Shown here: positions 31,180-39,044 of the stretch, one piece after another | Numbering within the stretch: position 1 is the stretch's first letter | Layout: every line of letters starts with the position of its first letter | Origin: Desulfamplus sp. | GTDB taxonomy: Bacteria; Desulfobacterota; Desulfobacteria; Desulfobacterales; Desulfobacteraceae | Direction: 5' to 3' | Length of the DNA: 44,849 bases | NCBI GenBank assembly: GCA_015231705.1 | Contig: JADGBC010000009.1 | Span: forward strand, 1-44,849 | The notes under the pieces: model-generated | What the model saw: the letters and a program-made list of their open reading frames with translations, nothing else | Database searches by the model: none | What the model was told of the DNA's origin: nothing | Made by a program: the position numbers and the translations under genes

Positions 31180-32910
31180 ATGATAATTGGACTTGATGTT
31201 GGCGGAACCCACACCGACGCCGTTCTATTAAGCGAAAACGGACTTGAACGAGATATAAAAGTCCCAACTGATACTTCAAACCTTTTTAACACTGTTCTTT
31301 CCGGATTTGACCTACTTCTTGACGGAATAGATTCCGCAAAAATCAAGAGAATTGTCATAAGTACCACTCTCACCACTAACAGTGTGGTGCAAAAACAGCT
31401 AAATCCTGTAGGTATTATTGTCTCATCAGGCCCTGGTATTGATCCTGAGTTGTTTCGCAGAGGTGAACATTTCTATGCAGTCTCTGGTTCGATAGATCAT
31501 CGAGGCAGAGAGAGGCAGCCCATTAATAGAAATGAGATCGAACAAATATCAGAAAAAATGCAACATGCTGGGATTGAGTATGTGGGTGTAATAGGAAAAT
31601 TTTCACCCCGGAACCCAGCTCATGAAATTGAGATCTGCGAAATACTTAAAAAAAATTTTCCCACCGTCTTTCTTGGTCACCGTGTATCTGGAAATCTCAA
31701 TTTTCCGCGTAGAATTTCTACGGTACATCTCAATACCGCTGTCTACAGTATGCATAAAAATTTCTTTAATGCTGTCAATGATACTCTTAAGCAAAAGGGG
31801 TTGACAGCTCCTATTCAGATATTAAAAGCTGATGGCGGTACTATGAATCTGCGAACATCCATGGAATTTCCTGGACAAACCATTCTGTCTGGGCCTGCAG
31901 CAAGTGTCATGGGATCCATCCACCACGCACCTGCCGACAAAGATGTTTTGGTTCTTGACATAGGAGGAACGACAACTGATATCGCCATTATTGTGAACAG
32001 AGCCCCACTACTGGAACCTGTAGGTATCGGGCGTGGAAAATATAAGAGTCTGATCAGAGCACTTCAGACGACATCAAGAGGCATCGGTGGCGACAGCCAA
32101 GTAACTGTTATAGAAAAATATATTGAAAAAACAGATGTGGAGCAAAACGGTAGCGAAACAATTTCCCGGAAAAAAATCAAGGCACTCAAAATAGGACCAG
32201 ACAGACAAGGACCTGCTTTGGCATTCGGAGGCCCTGCACTCACCCCCACCGATGCTATGATCTGGCTTGGTATCATGGATGGCGGAGACAAAAAACTGTC
32301 TGAAGAGGGGTTAACCTTGCTTTCAGAGGCACTTGAGCTCTCAATCGATCAAACTGCTGAAAAAATTTTTTACCAGACTTGTACCACCATTGTCAACCTT
32401 GCAAACCAGATGGTTGAACAGATAAACAGCAAGCCTGTTTATACTGTACATGAATTTCTTGAAGGTTATCAGATTAAACCTCAACTGATATTGCTCCTAG
32501 GAGGACCTGCTTCCCATTTCTCAGATGCAATTCAAAAGATCTCTGGCATTCCAACCATGGCTGTGCCTCACAGCTCTGTTGCCAATGCTATTGGAGCAGC
32601 GTTAGCAAGGACAACCTGTGAAGTCTCACTGCTTGTAGATACGGAACGAGGTGTTGCCACGGCACCGGAAGAGAACTTTACAGCAACTGTTTCTACTTCA
32701 TATCGAAAAGATGATGCCATTAACACGGCCCTTGCCTTGCTCGAAAAAAAGGCGGTAAATTCAGGTGCTGATCTTAAAAACTTTGAAGCAGAAGTAACTG
32801 AGTTTCAATCATTCAATATAGTACGCCAGTTCGCTCCACGTGGTAAAATATTCAGAATCAAAATGCAGGTAAAACCAGGCCTTATAAAAGGTTTTTCTCA
32901 TGGATTTTAA
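31180..32910 (+). CDS. Hydantoinase A/oxoprolinase-family protein
   Basis: ASKHA-fold ATP-dependent amidohydrolase relative. Two phosphate-binding motifs show: GLDVGGTHTDAVLL at the N-terminus and LDIGGTTTDIAIIVNR near residue 260, plus TTLTTNSVV and the GPAASVMGS stretch typical of HyuA. At 576 residues it is somewhat shorter than bacterial HyuA (about 650-700), lacking part of the C-terminal region. Substrate is unknown; 5-oxoproline, hydantoins or acetone carboxylation are all known in the family. AGGAAA precedes the ATG. It is 17 nt upstream of an HDAC-like amidohydrolase, so both are probably cotranscribed. Confidence 0.85.
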   Translation: MIIGLDVGGTHTDAVLLSENGLERDIKVPTDTSNLFNTVLSGFDLLLDGIDSAKIKRIVISTTLTTNSVVQKQLNPVGIIVSSGPGIDPELFRRGEHFYAVSGSIDHRGRERQPINRNEIEQISEKMQHAGIEYVGVIGKFSPRNPAHEIEICEILKKNFPTVFLGHRVSGNLNFPRRISTVHLNTAVYSMHKNFFNAVNDTLKQKGLTAPIQILKADGGTMNLRTSMEFPGQTILSGPAASVMGSIHHAPADKDVLVLDIGGTTTDIAIIVNRAPLLEPVGIGRGKYKSLIRALQTTSRGIGGDSQVTVIEKYIEKTDVEQNGSETISRKKIKALKIGPDRQGPALAFGGPALTPTDAMIWLGIMDGGDKKLSEEGLTLLSEALELSIDQTAEKIFYQTCTTIVNLANQMVEQINSKPVYTVHEFLEGYQIKPQLILLLGGPASHFSDAIQKISGIPTMAVPHSSVANAIGAALARTTCEVSLLVDTERGVATAPEENFTATVSTSYRKDDAINTALALLEKKAVNSGADLKNFEAEVTEFQSFNIVRQFAPRGKIFRIKMQVKPGLIKGFSHGF

Positions 32911-32927
32911 AAAGACAAGAGGATATC

Positions 32928-34238
32928 ATGCTCAAATCAAATAAAAAAACAGGTCTTGTATTCTTTCCGGCATTTGACTGGGCAATTGATCCCACACACC
33001 CTGAGAGAGAGGAGAGACTTTTATATACACAGGATCAGGTCTCGGAAGAGGGAGTATTTGATATCAAAGGCATTAAGGAGTACAAACCTGACCTTGTTAC
33101 AGCACATGAGATCAGACGTACACATTTCTGCGTGCCTGACGAAGCAACAATCACCACTAAGTCCCATTTGATAAGTGCTGGTGGTGCCACTGCCATTGCC
33201 AGGGCTGTTATGGAAAAGAAAATAGATAATGGTTTCGCATTAGTAAGACCTCCTGGACACCATGCCATGCGTATTAGCCATGGAGGAAGAGGATTCTGCC
33301 ACATTAATATGGAAGCCGTCATGGTGGAGATGATTCGTCAGGAGTACGGGGTAAGGCGAGTCGCAATTGTGGACACAGACTGTCATCATGGTGATGGCAC
33401 CAACGATATTTACTGGCATGATCCAGATACACTTTTCATCTCCTTGCATCAGGATGGCAGAACCCTCTATCCAGGATCAGGATTCACCGGAGAACTTGGG
33501 GGACCTAACGCAAAAGGGACAAATCTGAACATACCTCTTCCTCCGACCACAGCTACAGAGGGCTATCTATATATAATACGAAACACAGTACTTCCGGCAC
33601 TTGAGGAATTTAAACCTGAAATTATTGTCAATTCAGCAGGCCAGGACAACCACTACACAGATCCTCTTACAAACATGAAATTTTCAGCTCAGGGATATGC
33701 CGAACTTACCACACTTCTAAAGCCAGACATTGCTGTGCTTGAAGGTGGTTACTCCATTGAAGGTGCCCTACCCTATGTAAATCTTGGTATCATTCTCGCT
33801 CTTGCCGGCATGGATTATTCGAGGGTGGTTGAGCCGGATTATGATGAGGAAAGATTAAAACAGTCTGCCCATGTTACTGACAGCATAAAAAAAATTTCGG
33901 ATGTTATTAACGGATACTGGCACAGGCGTTATGAAATGAGAGAAAAAGCGGGCAGACACGGCGAAATTCAGGAGCGTCACAGAGAGATATTTTATGATAC
34001 AGACAATATCTTTGAGCGGCAAAAAGAGAAAGTCAGGGTATGTAGAGACTGTGCAGGTGCTATTGAAATTGACTCAAAAGCATCTCCTGGATTGCACATA
34101 ATGGCTATACATATCCCTATAAACGCCTGTAATGCTTGTAGAGAAACAGGATATGAGATGTTTGACAGGGCACAAAAGAAAAAATATGATAAAATTTTTC
34201 TACAGGATAGACCCAAGGATTCATATATTATCAAATAA
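32928..34238 (+). CDS. Histone-deacetylase-family amidohydrolase with C-terminal Cys-pair domain
   Basis: Zinc-dependent arginase-fold deacylase; bacterial members act on acetylpolyamines or acetyl-lysine. Catalytic set is complete: RPPGHH (H111, H112), VDTDCHHGDGT (zinc ligands D151 and H153), SAGQDNHYTDP (D240) and EGGYS (Y275). After the catalytic domain (about 1-315) there is a charged helical stretch and two CxxC pairs (VCRDCAG, NACNACRE) that look like a zinc ribbon or rubredoxin-like knuckle, which is uncommon. Length 436. AGAGGAT precedes the ATG. The neighbour upstream is HyuA-like, the one downstream is EpmA; the link between them is unknown. Confidence 0.86.
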   Translation: MLKSNKKTGLVFFPAFDWAIDPTHPEREERLLYTQDQVSEEGVFDIKGIKEYKPDLVTAHEIRRTHFCVPDEATITTKSHLISAGGATAIARAVMEKKIDNGFALVRPPGHHAMRISHGGRGFCHINMEAVMVEMIRQEYGVRRVAIVDTDCHHGDGTNDIYWHDPDTLFISLHQDGRTLYPGSGFTGELGGPNAKGTNLNIPLPPTTATEGYLYIIRNTVLPALEEFKPEIIVNSAGQDNHYTDPLTNMKFSAQGYAELTTLLKPDIAVLEGGYSIEGALPYVNLGIILALAGMDYSRVVEPDYDEERLKQSAHVTDSIKKISDVINGYWHRRYEMREKAGRHGEIQERHREIFYDTDNIFERQKEKVRVCRDCAGAIEIDSKASPGLHIMAIHIPINACNACRETGYEMFDRAQKKKYDKIFLQDRPKDSYIIK

Positions 34239-34308
34239 ACATGCTCAGAACTGTGTCGTTAAAAATATTTCTTTCATAAAAGACAACTTTTTTCAGGAAA
34301 AATAAATT

Positions 34309-35289
34309 TTGAAACAACTTGAAAAACGAGCACAGATGATTCGTGCAATACGAGATTTTTTCACTATAAAAGGTTATCTTGAGGTTGAGACCCCACTGAG
34401 AATCCCGACTCCAATACCGGAGGAGTATATTGAACCTTTTGAATCAGAAGATTGGTATCTTCAATCCTCACCTGAAATCTGCATGAAACGACTTGCTGCA
34501 AAGGGGTATGCAAAAATATTTCAGATATGCAAATGCTTCAGAAAAGATGAGCGGGGAGATCGCCATCTTACTGAGATGACCATGTTGGAATGGTACAGAA
34601 AAGACTACTCATATATGGAAATAATGGATGAGTGTGAGGAGATGATCAAACATGTTGCAAAAATATTTTCTAATATTACAGACGCTAATAAAACTTTAAC
34701 AAACAAACTTGAGTATGGCAGCCACAGAATATCCATTCATCAGCCATGGCAGCGTATTACTGTTAGTGAGGCGTTTGATAAATATAGTAGATTGAGCATG
34801 AAAGATGCCGAAGAAAATGGCTCTTTTGATGAGAAAATGGCTTTTGATATTGAGCCCTGCCTTGGCATTGAAGTGCCGACAGTTATATACGATTATCCAG
34901 CTTCCAGAGCAGCTCTGGCAAAATTAAAATCAGGCGAATCCGCATCAGACAACTCTCTTGCAGAACGCTTTGAGGTGTACATTGCAGGCATTGAGCTTGC
35001 AAACGGATTTACGGAGCTTATCGATCCGGTGGAACAAAGAGAACGATTTGCAAAGGCAATAGACAAAATCGAAAAACTGTACACTACAGAGAAGAAAAAG
35101 ATAGACATCTATGTGCCAGTAACACCAATTCATAAAAAAAGCATATTAATGCCTGAAAAATTCATTCAAGATCTGGGGAAAATGTCTCAAACTGCCGGCA
35201 TCGCCCTTGGAATAGATAGACTTGCCATGCTTTTCACCAACTCACCAACTATTGATCAAGTTGTGGCATTTACACCAGAAGAACTTTAG
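34309..35289 (+). CDS. epmA: Elongation factor P lysyltransferase EpmA (GenX/PoxA)
   Basis: A class II lysyl-tRNA-synthetase paralogue without anticodon-binding domain that puts (beta-)lysine on elongation factor P. Seen: motif 1 region (VETPLRIPTPIPEEYIEPF), motif 2 (FRKDERGDRHLTEMTMLEWY) and motif 3 (GIALGIDRLAMLF). The 326 residues equal EpmA and are far short of LysRS (about 500). The start is TTG at 34309; AGGA lies about 11 nt upstream. Neither efp nor epmB is in the window. It ends 15 nt from the convergent DUF134 gene. Confidence 0.92.
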   Translation: MKQLEKRAQMIRAIRDFFTIKGYLEVETPLRIPTPIPEEYIEPFESEDWYLQSSPEICMKRLAAKGYAKIFQICKCFRKDERGDRHLTEMTMLEWYRKDYSYMEIMDECEEMIKHVAKIFSNITDANKTLTNKLEYGSHRISIHQPWQRITVSEAFDKYSRLSMKDAEENGSFDEKMAFDIEPCLGIEVPTVIYDYPASRAALAKLKSGESASDNSLAERFEVYIAGIELANGFTELIDPVEQRERFAKAIDKIEKLYTTEKKKIDIYVPVTPIHKKSILMPEKFIQDLGKMSQTAGIALGIDRLAMLFTNSPTIDQVVAFTPEEL

Positions 35290-35304
35290 ATCCAGCTACA
35301 AACC

Positions 35305-35712
35305 TTATTTTCTTGTAATTTCATCATATTGACATATAGGACAGCCTTGGGGGCGACCGGTTCCAGGCGGCTCTTCCCACTCGTGTTGACAGGAGTCACA
35401 GATAAAAATTCTCTCCCTGATAACAATCTCATAGTTACCCCCCTCAACTTTGATAGCCTTGCCATTTATAATTGCATCGGCAACCACTCTTCTGGCATTT
35501 CTTAAAATTCTGCCGAATGTGGCTCTGGATACAGCCATAAGTTCACCGCCCTCTTCATGTGAAAGACCCTGAAGATCCGCAAGGCGTATAGCCTCACGTT
35601 CATCTACAGTCAGGGATACCTCCATCAGATCGAGCAAAGGGATTCCTCTGGGTTTAAAGTAACTCACTTCAGGTTTATATCCTACTTTTCTACTGATTAC
35701 GGGCCTGACCAT
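35305..35712 (-). CDS. DUF134 family protein with zinc-ribbon tail
   Basis: A small (135 aa) putative DNA-binding protein. Residues about 35-90 form a sigma-region-4-like helix-turn-helix (SLTVDEREAIRLADLQGLSH, GELMAVSRATFGRILRNARR), which defines DUF134. The C-terminus has CDSCQHEW and GCPICQYDE, two CxxC pairs that likely hold zinc. ATG at 35712 has AAAGGAT upstream; the longer frame reads through an R repeat. Function is unknown; members are often next to MinD-type or Mo/Fe-S related genes, not seen here. Confidence 0.85.
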   Translation of the reverse strand: MVRPVISRKVGYKPEVSYFKPRGIPLLDLMEVSLTVDEREAIRLADLQGLSHEEGGELMAVSRATFGRILRNARRVVADAIINGKAIKVEGGNYEIVIRERIFICDSCQHEWEEPPGTGRPQGCPICQYDEITRK

Positions 35713-35747
35713 ACTATCCTTTTTCTTCAAGTTATATTGATATTTTT

Positions 35748-35842
35748 TATAACCGGCACGGCCGGAGCGAGGTATTGGCTCCCGGCCACAACGAATCATG
35801 AAAGTCCAATAAATACTGCTATTTCAATAGACTTTCATATAA
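35748..35842 (-). repeat. R element copy 6 (long type)
   Basis: ATAACCGGCACGGCCGGAGC, then GGCTCCCGGCCACAACGAAT, GAAAGTCC and GACTTTCATATAAA. It lies 36-130 nt upstream of the DUF134 start and after the sat terminator. Confidence 0.85.
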
Positions 35843-35871
35843 AAACACAGCAGGGTTAAAAACTAAAAATC

Positions 35872-35909
35872 AAAAGAGGGGCGTTCTCGTTTATAGAACC
35901 CCCCTCTTT
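35872..35909 (-). terminator. Rho-independent terminator of sat
   Basis: On the minus strand AAAGAGGGGGGTTC pairs with GAACGCCCCTCTTT across a loop of TATAAAC-type bases, then TTTT follows. It lies about 40 nt after the sat stop. Confidence 0.85.
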
Positions 35910-35948
35910 ATTAATCATAAGCAATCAAAACATAAAGTTTTGTCTATC

Positions 35949-37226
35949 TTACATTTTTGAACCTTCTGCATGGCTCTGAAGTTTAACTTCTACTTTCTCT
36001 GTCAGGCTTGCATAGTATTCGCGCAGAATTACAAGAACTTCCTCACGACCAAAGTGGTCAACAACTGGCTGGTTATTAGAAAGAGCATGACGAAGTTTTG
36101 TACCGGAAAGTACTACACGATCTGCTTTGTCATGTGGGCAGGTTCTCAAAGATGCCATGCCATCACACTTGTAGCAATAGAATGTCCAGTCAATTTTGAG
36201 TGGCTCGCAAAGCAGAGCTTTGCCAGGTTCAGCAGGAGTTGGGATTTTATCAAAAATCTCCTGAGCCTCAAACAGTGTGTAGAAGTCGCCAACACCTGCA
36301 TGGTCACGACCGATGATCATCTTGTTTACACCATAGTTCTGGCGGAATGTGGCATGAAGAAGTGCCTCTCTTGGACCTGCATAACGCATATCAAGAGGAT
36401 ATCCACCCTGAACAACATGATTTTCAACAAAATAACCTTTCACAAGAGTATCGATACATTTCACACGAACATCTGCGGGAATATCACCTGGTTTAAGGTT
36501 ACCAATAAGGGAATGAATCAGAACACCGTCGCAAACATCAATAGCTATTTTACACAGATGCTCATGTGATCTGTGCATGGGGTTTCTGAGCTGAAGAGCA
36601 GCAACAGTTGCCCAACCCTTTTCATCAAACATAGCTCTGGTCTGGGCTGGTGTCAGATAAATCCCTTTAAATTTTTCGGGAAACTCACCCTCAGAAAGAA
36701 CTTTTACAGGGCCTGCAAGGCAGAACTCTTTTCTGGCCATTACCATCTGAACACCTGGGTGATCTTTTAAAGCAATAGTCATAAATTTGTCATCTGCTGA
36801 CTCTTCTCCCTGACCTTTGTAAACTTTTTCACTTTCCCATTTTTTGTCATCTTCGGTCATCTGAAATTTTTCAGTAACCTTCATAGTGGCATAGATCTGA
36901 CCGTTTCTTTCAAGGGTAATTTCATCGCCTTCTTTAATGGCATCTGCATCTTCTTTTGAAGCATCAAGCATTACAGGAACTGGCCAGAAGGTACCATCAG
37001 CCAGAAGATAATCGGAACATACACCTTTCCAGTCTGCTTTGGTCATAAAACCATTAAGTGGGCTGAATCCACCAATACCCATCATTATAAGGTCACCCTT
37101 TACCTGTGAGCTTATCTCAATTTTCTTAAGACCTGCGGCTTTTTTAAGTTCAGCTTCAAGTGCAGCACCTTCAAGTTTGCAGCATACCAGACCTTTTCCA
37201 CCGTGAGGAGCAACTAATTTAGACAT
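35949..37226 (-). CDS. sat: Sulfate adenylyltransferase (ATP sulfurylase)
   Basis: Converts ATP and sulfate to APS and pyrophosphate, the activating step of dissimilatory sulfate reduction. Catalytic motifs are intact: [10 protein letters not shown] at 212-221, GRDHAGVG at 306-313, and the zinc site [15 protein letters not shown] found in the homodimeric bacterial/archaeal type. Length 425 fits. AAGGAGAG lies before the ATG. It has its own promoter and terminator and stands as a single gene, common for sat in sulfate reducers. The enzyme could also run in reverse in sulfur oxidisers, but the wider context fits a reducer. Confidence 0.96.
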   Translation of the reverse strand: MSKLVAPHGGKGLVCCKLEGAALEAELKKAAGLKKIEISSQVKGDLIMMGIGGFSPLNGFMTKADWKGVCSDYLLADGTFWPVPVMLDASKEDADAIKEGDEITLERNGQIYATMKVTEKFQMTEDDKKWESEKVYKGQGEESADDKFMTIALKDHPGVQMVMARKEFCLAGPVKVLSEGEFPEKFKGIYLTPAQTRAMFDEKGWATVAALQLRNPMHRSHEHLCKIAIDVCDGVLIHSLIGNLKPGDIPADVRVKCIDTLVKGYFVENHVVQGGYPLDMRYAGPREALLHATFRQNYGVNKMIIGRDHAGVGDFYTLFEAQEIFDKIPTPAEPGKALLCEPLKIDWTFYCYKCDGMASLRTCPHDKADRVVLSGTKLRHALSNNQPVVDHFGREEVLVILREYYASLTEKVEVKLQSHAEGSKM

Positions 37227-37298
37227 GTAACCAACTCTCCTTAAAATTTAATATTAACCCAAAATAAATGTCTCTACCAGACACTTATACAAATTCAA

Positions 37299-37327
37299 TC
37301 TATATCTATAAATAAAACTCTCTTCAA
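37299..37327 (-). promoter_or_regulatory. Sigma-70 promoter of sat
   Basis: Minus strand TTGAAG (37327-37322), 17 bp, TATAGA (37304-37299). An alternative -35 TTGACA stands at 37353-37348 but lacks a good -10. Leader is about 65 nt. Confidence 0.5.
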
Positions 37328-37432
37328 GTAATGATGATTGAGATTTTTGTCAAGAATAATTATCAATCTTGTGCATTTTTTATAAATATTACGGTATCTA
37401 TAGTAGATTTAATCAATCAATTATATTTAAAG

Positions 37433-38092
37433 TCATTTTATTTTCAAGCTAAGCATATTTCCCAAATCAGCCATGCTCACGGCATGATAATGAGCAATTA
37501 ATGCTGGATTCTTAAAAGCGGTAAACCATGTGCCTGCCCCTTTAGCGGCAAGCTGATCATATTCTGAATCCCCTACAAATAAAATTTGTTCCGGTTTTAA
37601 ATTCAGAGCTGTCATTATTTTAACAAGCTCATCCGGTGCCGGTTTTGGATTTTTTACATCTGCGGCTGTAACCACCATCTCAAAAAGAGATTCCATGTCA
37701 TGTATTTTCAGAACATCGGCCATTGTATTTGTCCTGTTTGTAGCAATACATCTTTTGTATCCGCAACGCCTCAAACTCTCCAGAAGTTCATTTAATCCTG
37801 GTTCAACATTCATATACTGGACGAACCCGTGATAACCCATATCTTTCATAAAAGCATATACGCTCTCCATGGAGTCCATTTCAGGAAAAAGGTAGTTAAG
37901 AGCCTCCTTTACAGTGAACATGTGGACAAGCCTGAACTGATCATCACTGAGATTTGGCTTACCGAAATGGTCAAGTAGAGTATTATAGTACATCCGGTTA
38001 GCTTGGGCAGTATCAAAAAGAACGCCATCGCAGTCAAAAACCACAGCCTTTATTTTTTTTATATCTATCTCTAATTTGTTAGACAATGACAT
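37433..38092 (-). CDS. HAD-family hydrolase (phosphoglycolate-phosphatase-like)
   Basis: A 219-residue haloacid-dehalogenase phosphatase. Motif I VVFDCDGVLFDT (nucleophile Asp near residue 19), motif II IATNRTN, motif III Lys in NPKPAPD, motif IV FVGDSEYDQLAAKGAG are all present, and the helical cap (residues about 30-100) makes it a subclass I enzyme. Substrate is unknown; Gph- or beta-phosphoglucomutase-like roles are equally possible. The ribosome site (GAAAG) is weak. It lies 39 nt after the DUF1573 gene and is the last gene of the riboflavin/folate run. Confidence 0.85.
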   Translation of the reverse strand: MSLSNKLEIDIKKIKAVVFDCDGVLFDTAQANRMYYNTLLDHFGKPNLSDDQFRLVHMFTVKEALNYLFPEMDSMESVYAFMKDMGYHGFVQYMNVEPGLNELLESLRRCGYKRCIATNRTNTMADVLKIHDMESLFEMVVTAADVKNPKPAPDELVKIMTALNLKPEQILFVGDSEYDQLAAKGAGTWFTAFKNPALIAHYHAVSMADLGNMLSLKIK

Positions 38093-38111
38093 ATCAATAC
38101 TTTCAATATTT

Positions 38112-38131
38112 TGTCCGTCAACAAACGGACA
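38112..38131. other. Inverted repeat directly after the DUF1573 stop codon
   Basis: TGTCCGT and ACGGACA form a 7-bp stem with a 6-nt loop, adjoining the TAA at 38132-38134. No T-run follows in either direction; it may be an attenuator or protect the 3' end. Confidence 0.4.
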
Positions 38132-38917
38132 TTATTCAGTTATATTTCCAAATACATTAATTTTAATTTCAGGCTGAACGCTGCTGTCAGTTTCAAGTAG
38201 AATCGAATCAAAGTAACGACCAGCATTTTCCCTTATATTTAGCACAATTAGCTCCCAACTTCCGACGGGTATTTTTGATTGTCTAATCTGAACAGAAACA
38301 TTGGTACCATCGCTCAATTGCAATGATTTTACAGAAAACTGGTATTTTTCAACTGGTATTATTTTAACTGTCATCCCAATATGTTGAGATACAGAACCAG
38401 TAAGCCTGACCACATTTGGAGAGATACTTACCAGGGTCTCTACAGTACCGGAAATTTTCAACTCCTTGACCGAATTTGTAGTATCGTTTGTGTAAATCTT
38501 GATTATTTTGCTTAATGTTTTGCCCAGATAACCCTTTGTGTCAACCTTTATCTGTATCTTGCCCTCCCCACCCGGGGGAATTTTTCTGTCATAGGAGACA
38601 GCGGTACAACCTCAATCGGTTTTGACTTTCTTAATAAACAAAAAATCATTACCAATATTTCTAACTATAAAATCATGAACTACCAGAGCACCATCAGGTA
38701 CAGGTCTAAATACGAACTCAGGGTCTTTAAATTCCGCCTTGGGAGCTCTAATTTTCGCTTCTCCTGCAATTGCTGATTTAGATTCCACAAGATCTAAGCA
38801 AAGCATCGTTACAAGAGCAAATAAGGTAGCTGAAACGACAAAAGACACAAGCGACCCTGGTAAAATTCTTGTTTTATTTACACTTTTTGTTCTATTTACA
38901 CTTTTTGATGAACACAT
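38132..38917 (-). CDS. DUF1573 protein with in-frame UGA: probable selenoprotein
   Basis: Read through the TGA at 38612-38614, this is one continuous 261-residue secreted protein. It has a signal segment (LVSFVVSATLFALVTMLCLD, cleavage likely after SAIA), then a DUF1573 domain: DFIVRNIGNDFLFIKKVKTD, UGA, GCTAVSYDRKIPPGGEGKIQ, IKVDTKGYLGKTLSKIIKIY, TND. Family members normally have CGCT at this place, so UGA (residue 102) replaces the first Cys. The reading frame is kept for 160 codons after it. A hairpin fitting the bacterial SECIS pattern lies at 38564-38580. Alternatives are a recent Cys-to-stop mutation or sequence error. ATG at 38917 is chosen for the signal segment that follows; the ribosome site AAAGAAG is weak. 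It follows pabBC after about 130 bp. DUF1573 function is unknown. Confidence 0.72.
38564..38580 (-). promoter_or_regulatory. Candidate bacterial SECIS hairpin
   Basis: RNA from 38580: UUCCCC, loop CGGGU, GGGGAG. The 6-bp stem (one G-U pair) begins 31 nt after the UGA, so the loop is about 37 nt away, and G is among the first two loop bases. This fits published bacterial SECIS rules (loop 16-37 nt from UGA, G at loop position 1 or 2), at the far limit of distance. A second hairpin, CUGUC-UCCUAU-GACAG (38601-38586), is nearer but lacks the loop G. Confidence 0.45.
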
Positions 38918-39044
38918 AACAGGCTTCTTTGCAATTATAGTTTTTAAGGCAACATACACAACAGAATACTCTGTCACCAACAAAAAAAATAAAGTCTCGT
39001 TATTACAAATAGTTAAAAGGATATATTTTGCTGATGAACTTTTT

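Noticed and set aside
35713-35799. N-terminal extension of the DUF134 protein
   Set aside because: It is translation of R copy 6; the ATG at 35712 has AAAGGAT.
38132-38611. DUF1573 region read as two separate genes (38132-38461 and 38612-39121)
   Set aside because: The pieces are in the same frame, separated only by one TGA, and together make one complete domain; the second piece has no proper start.
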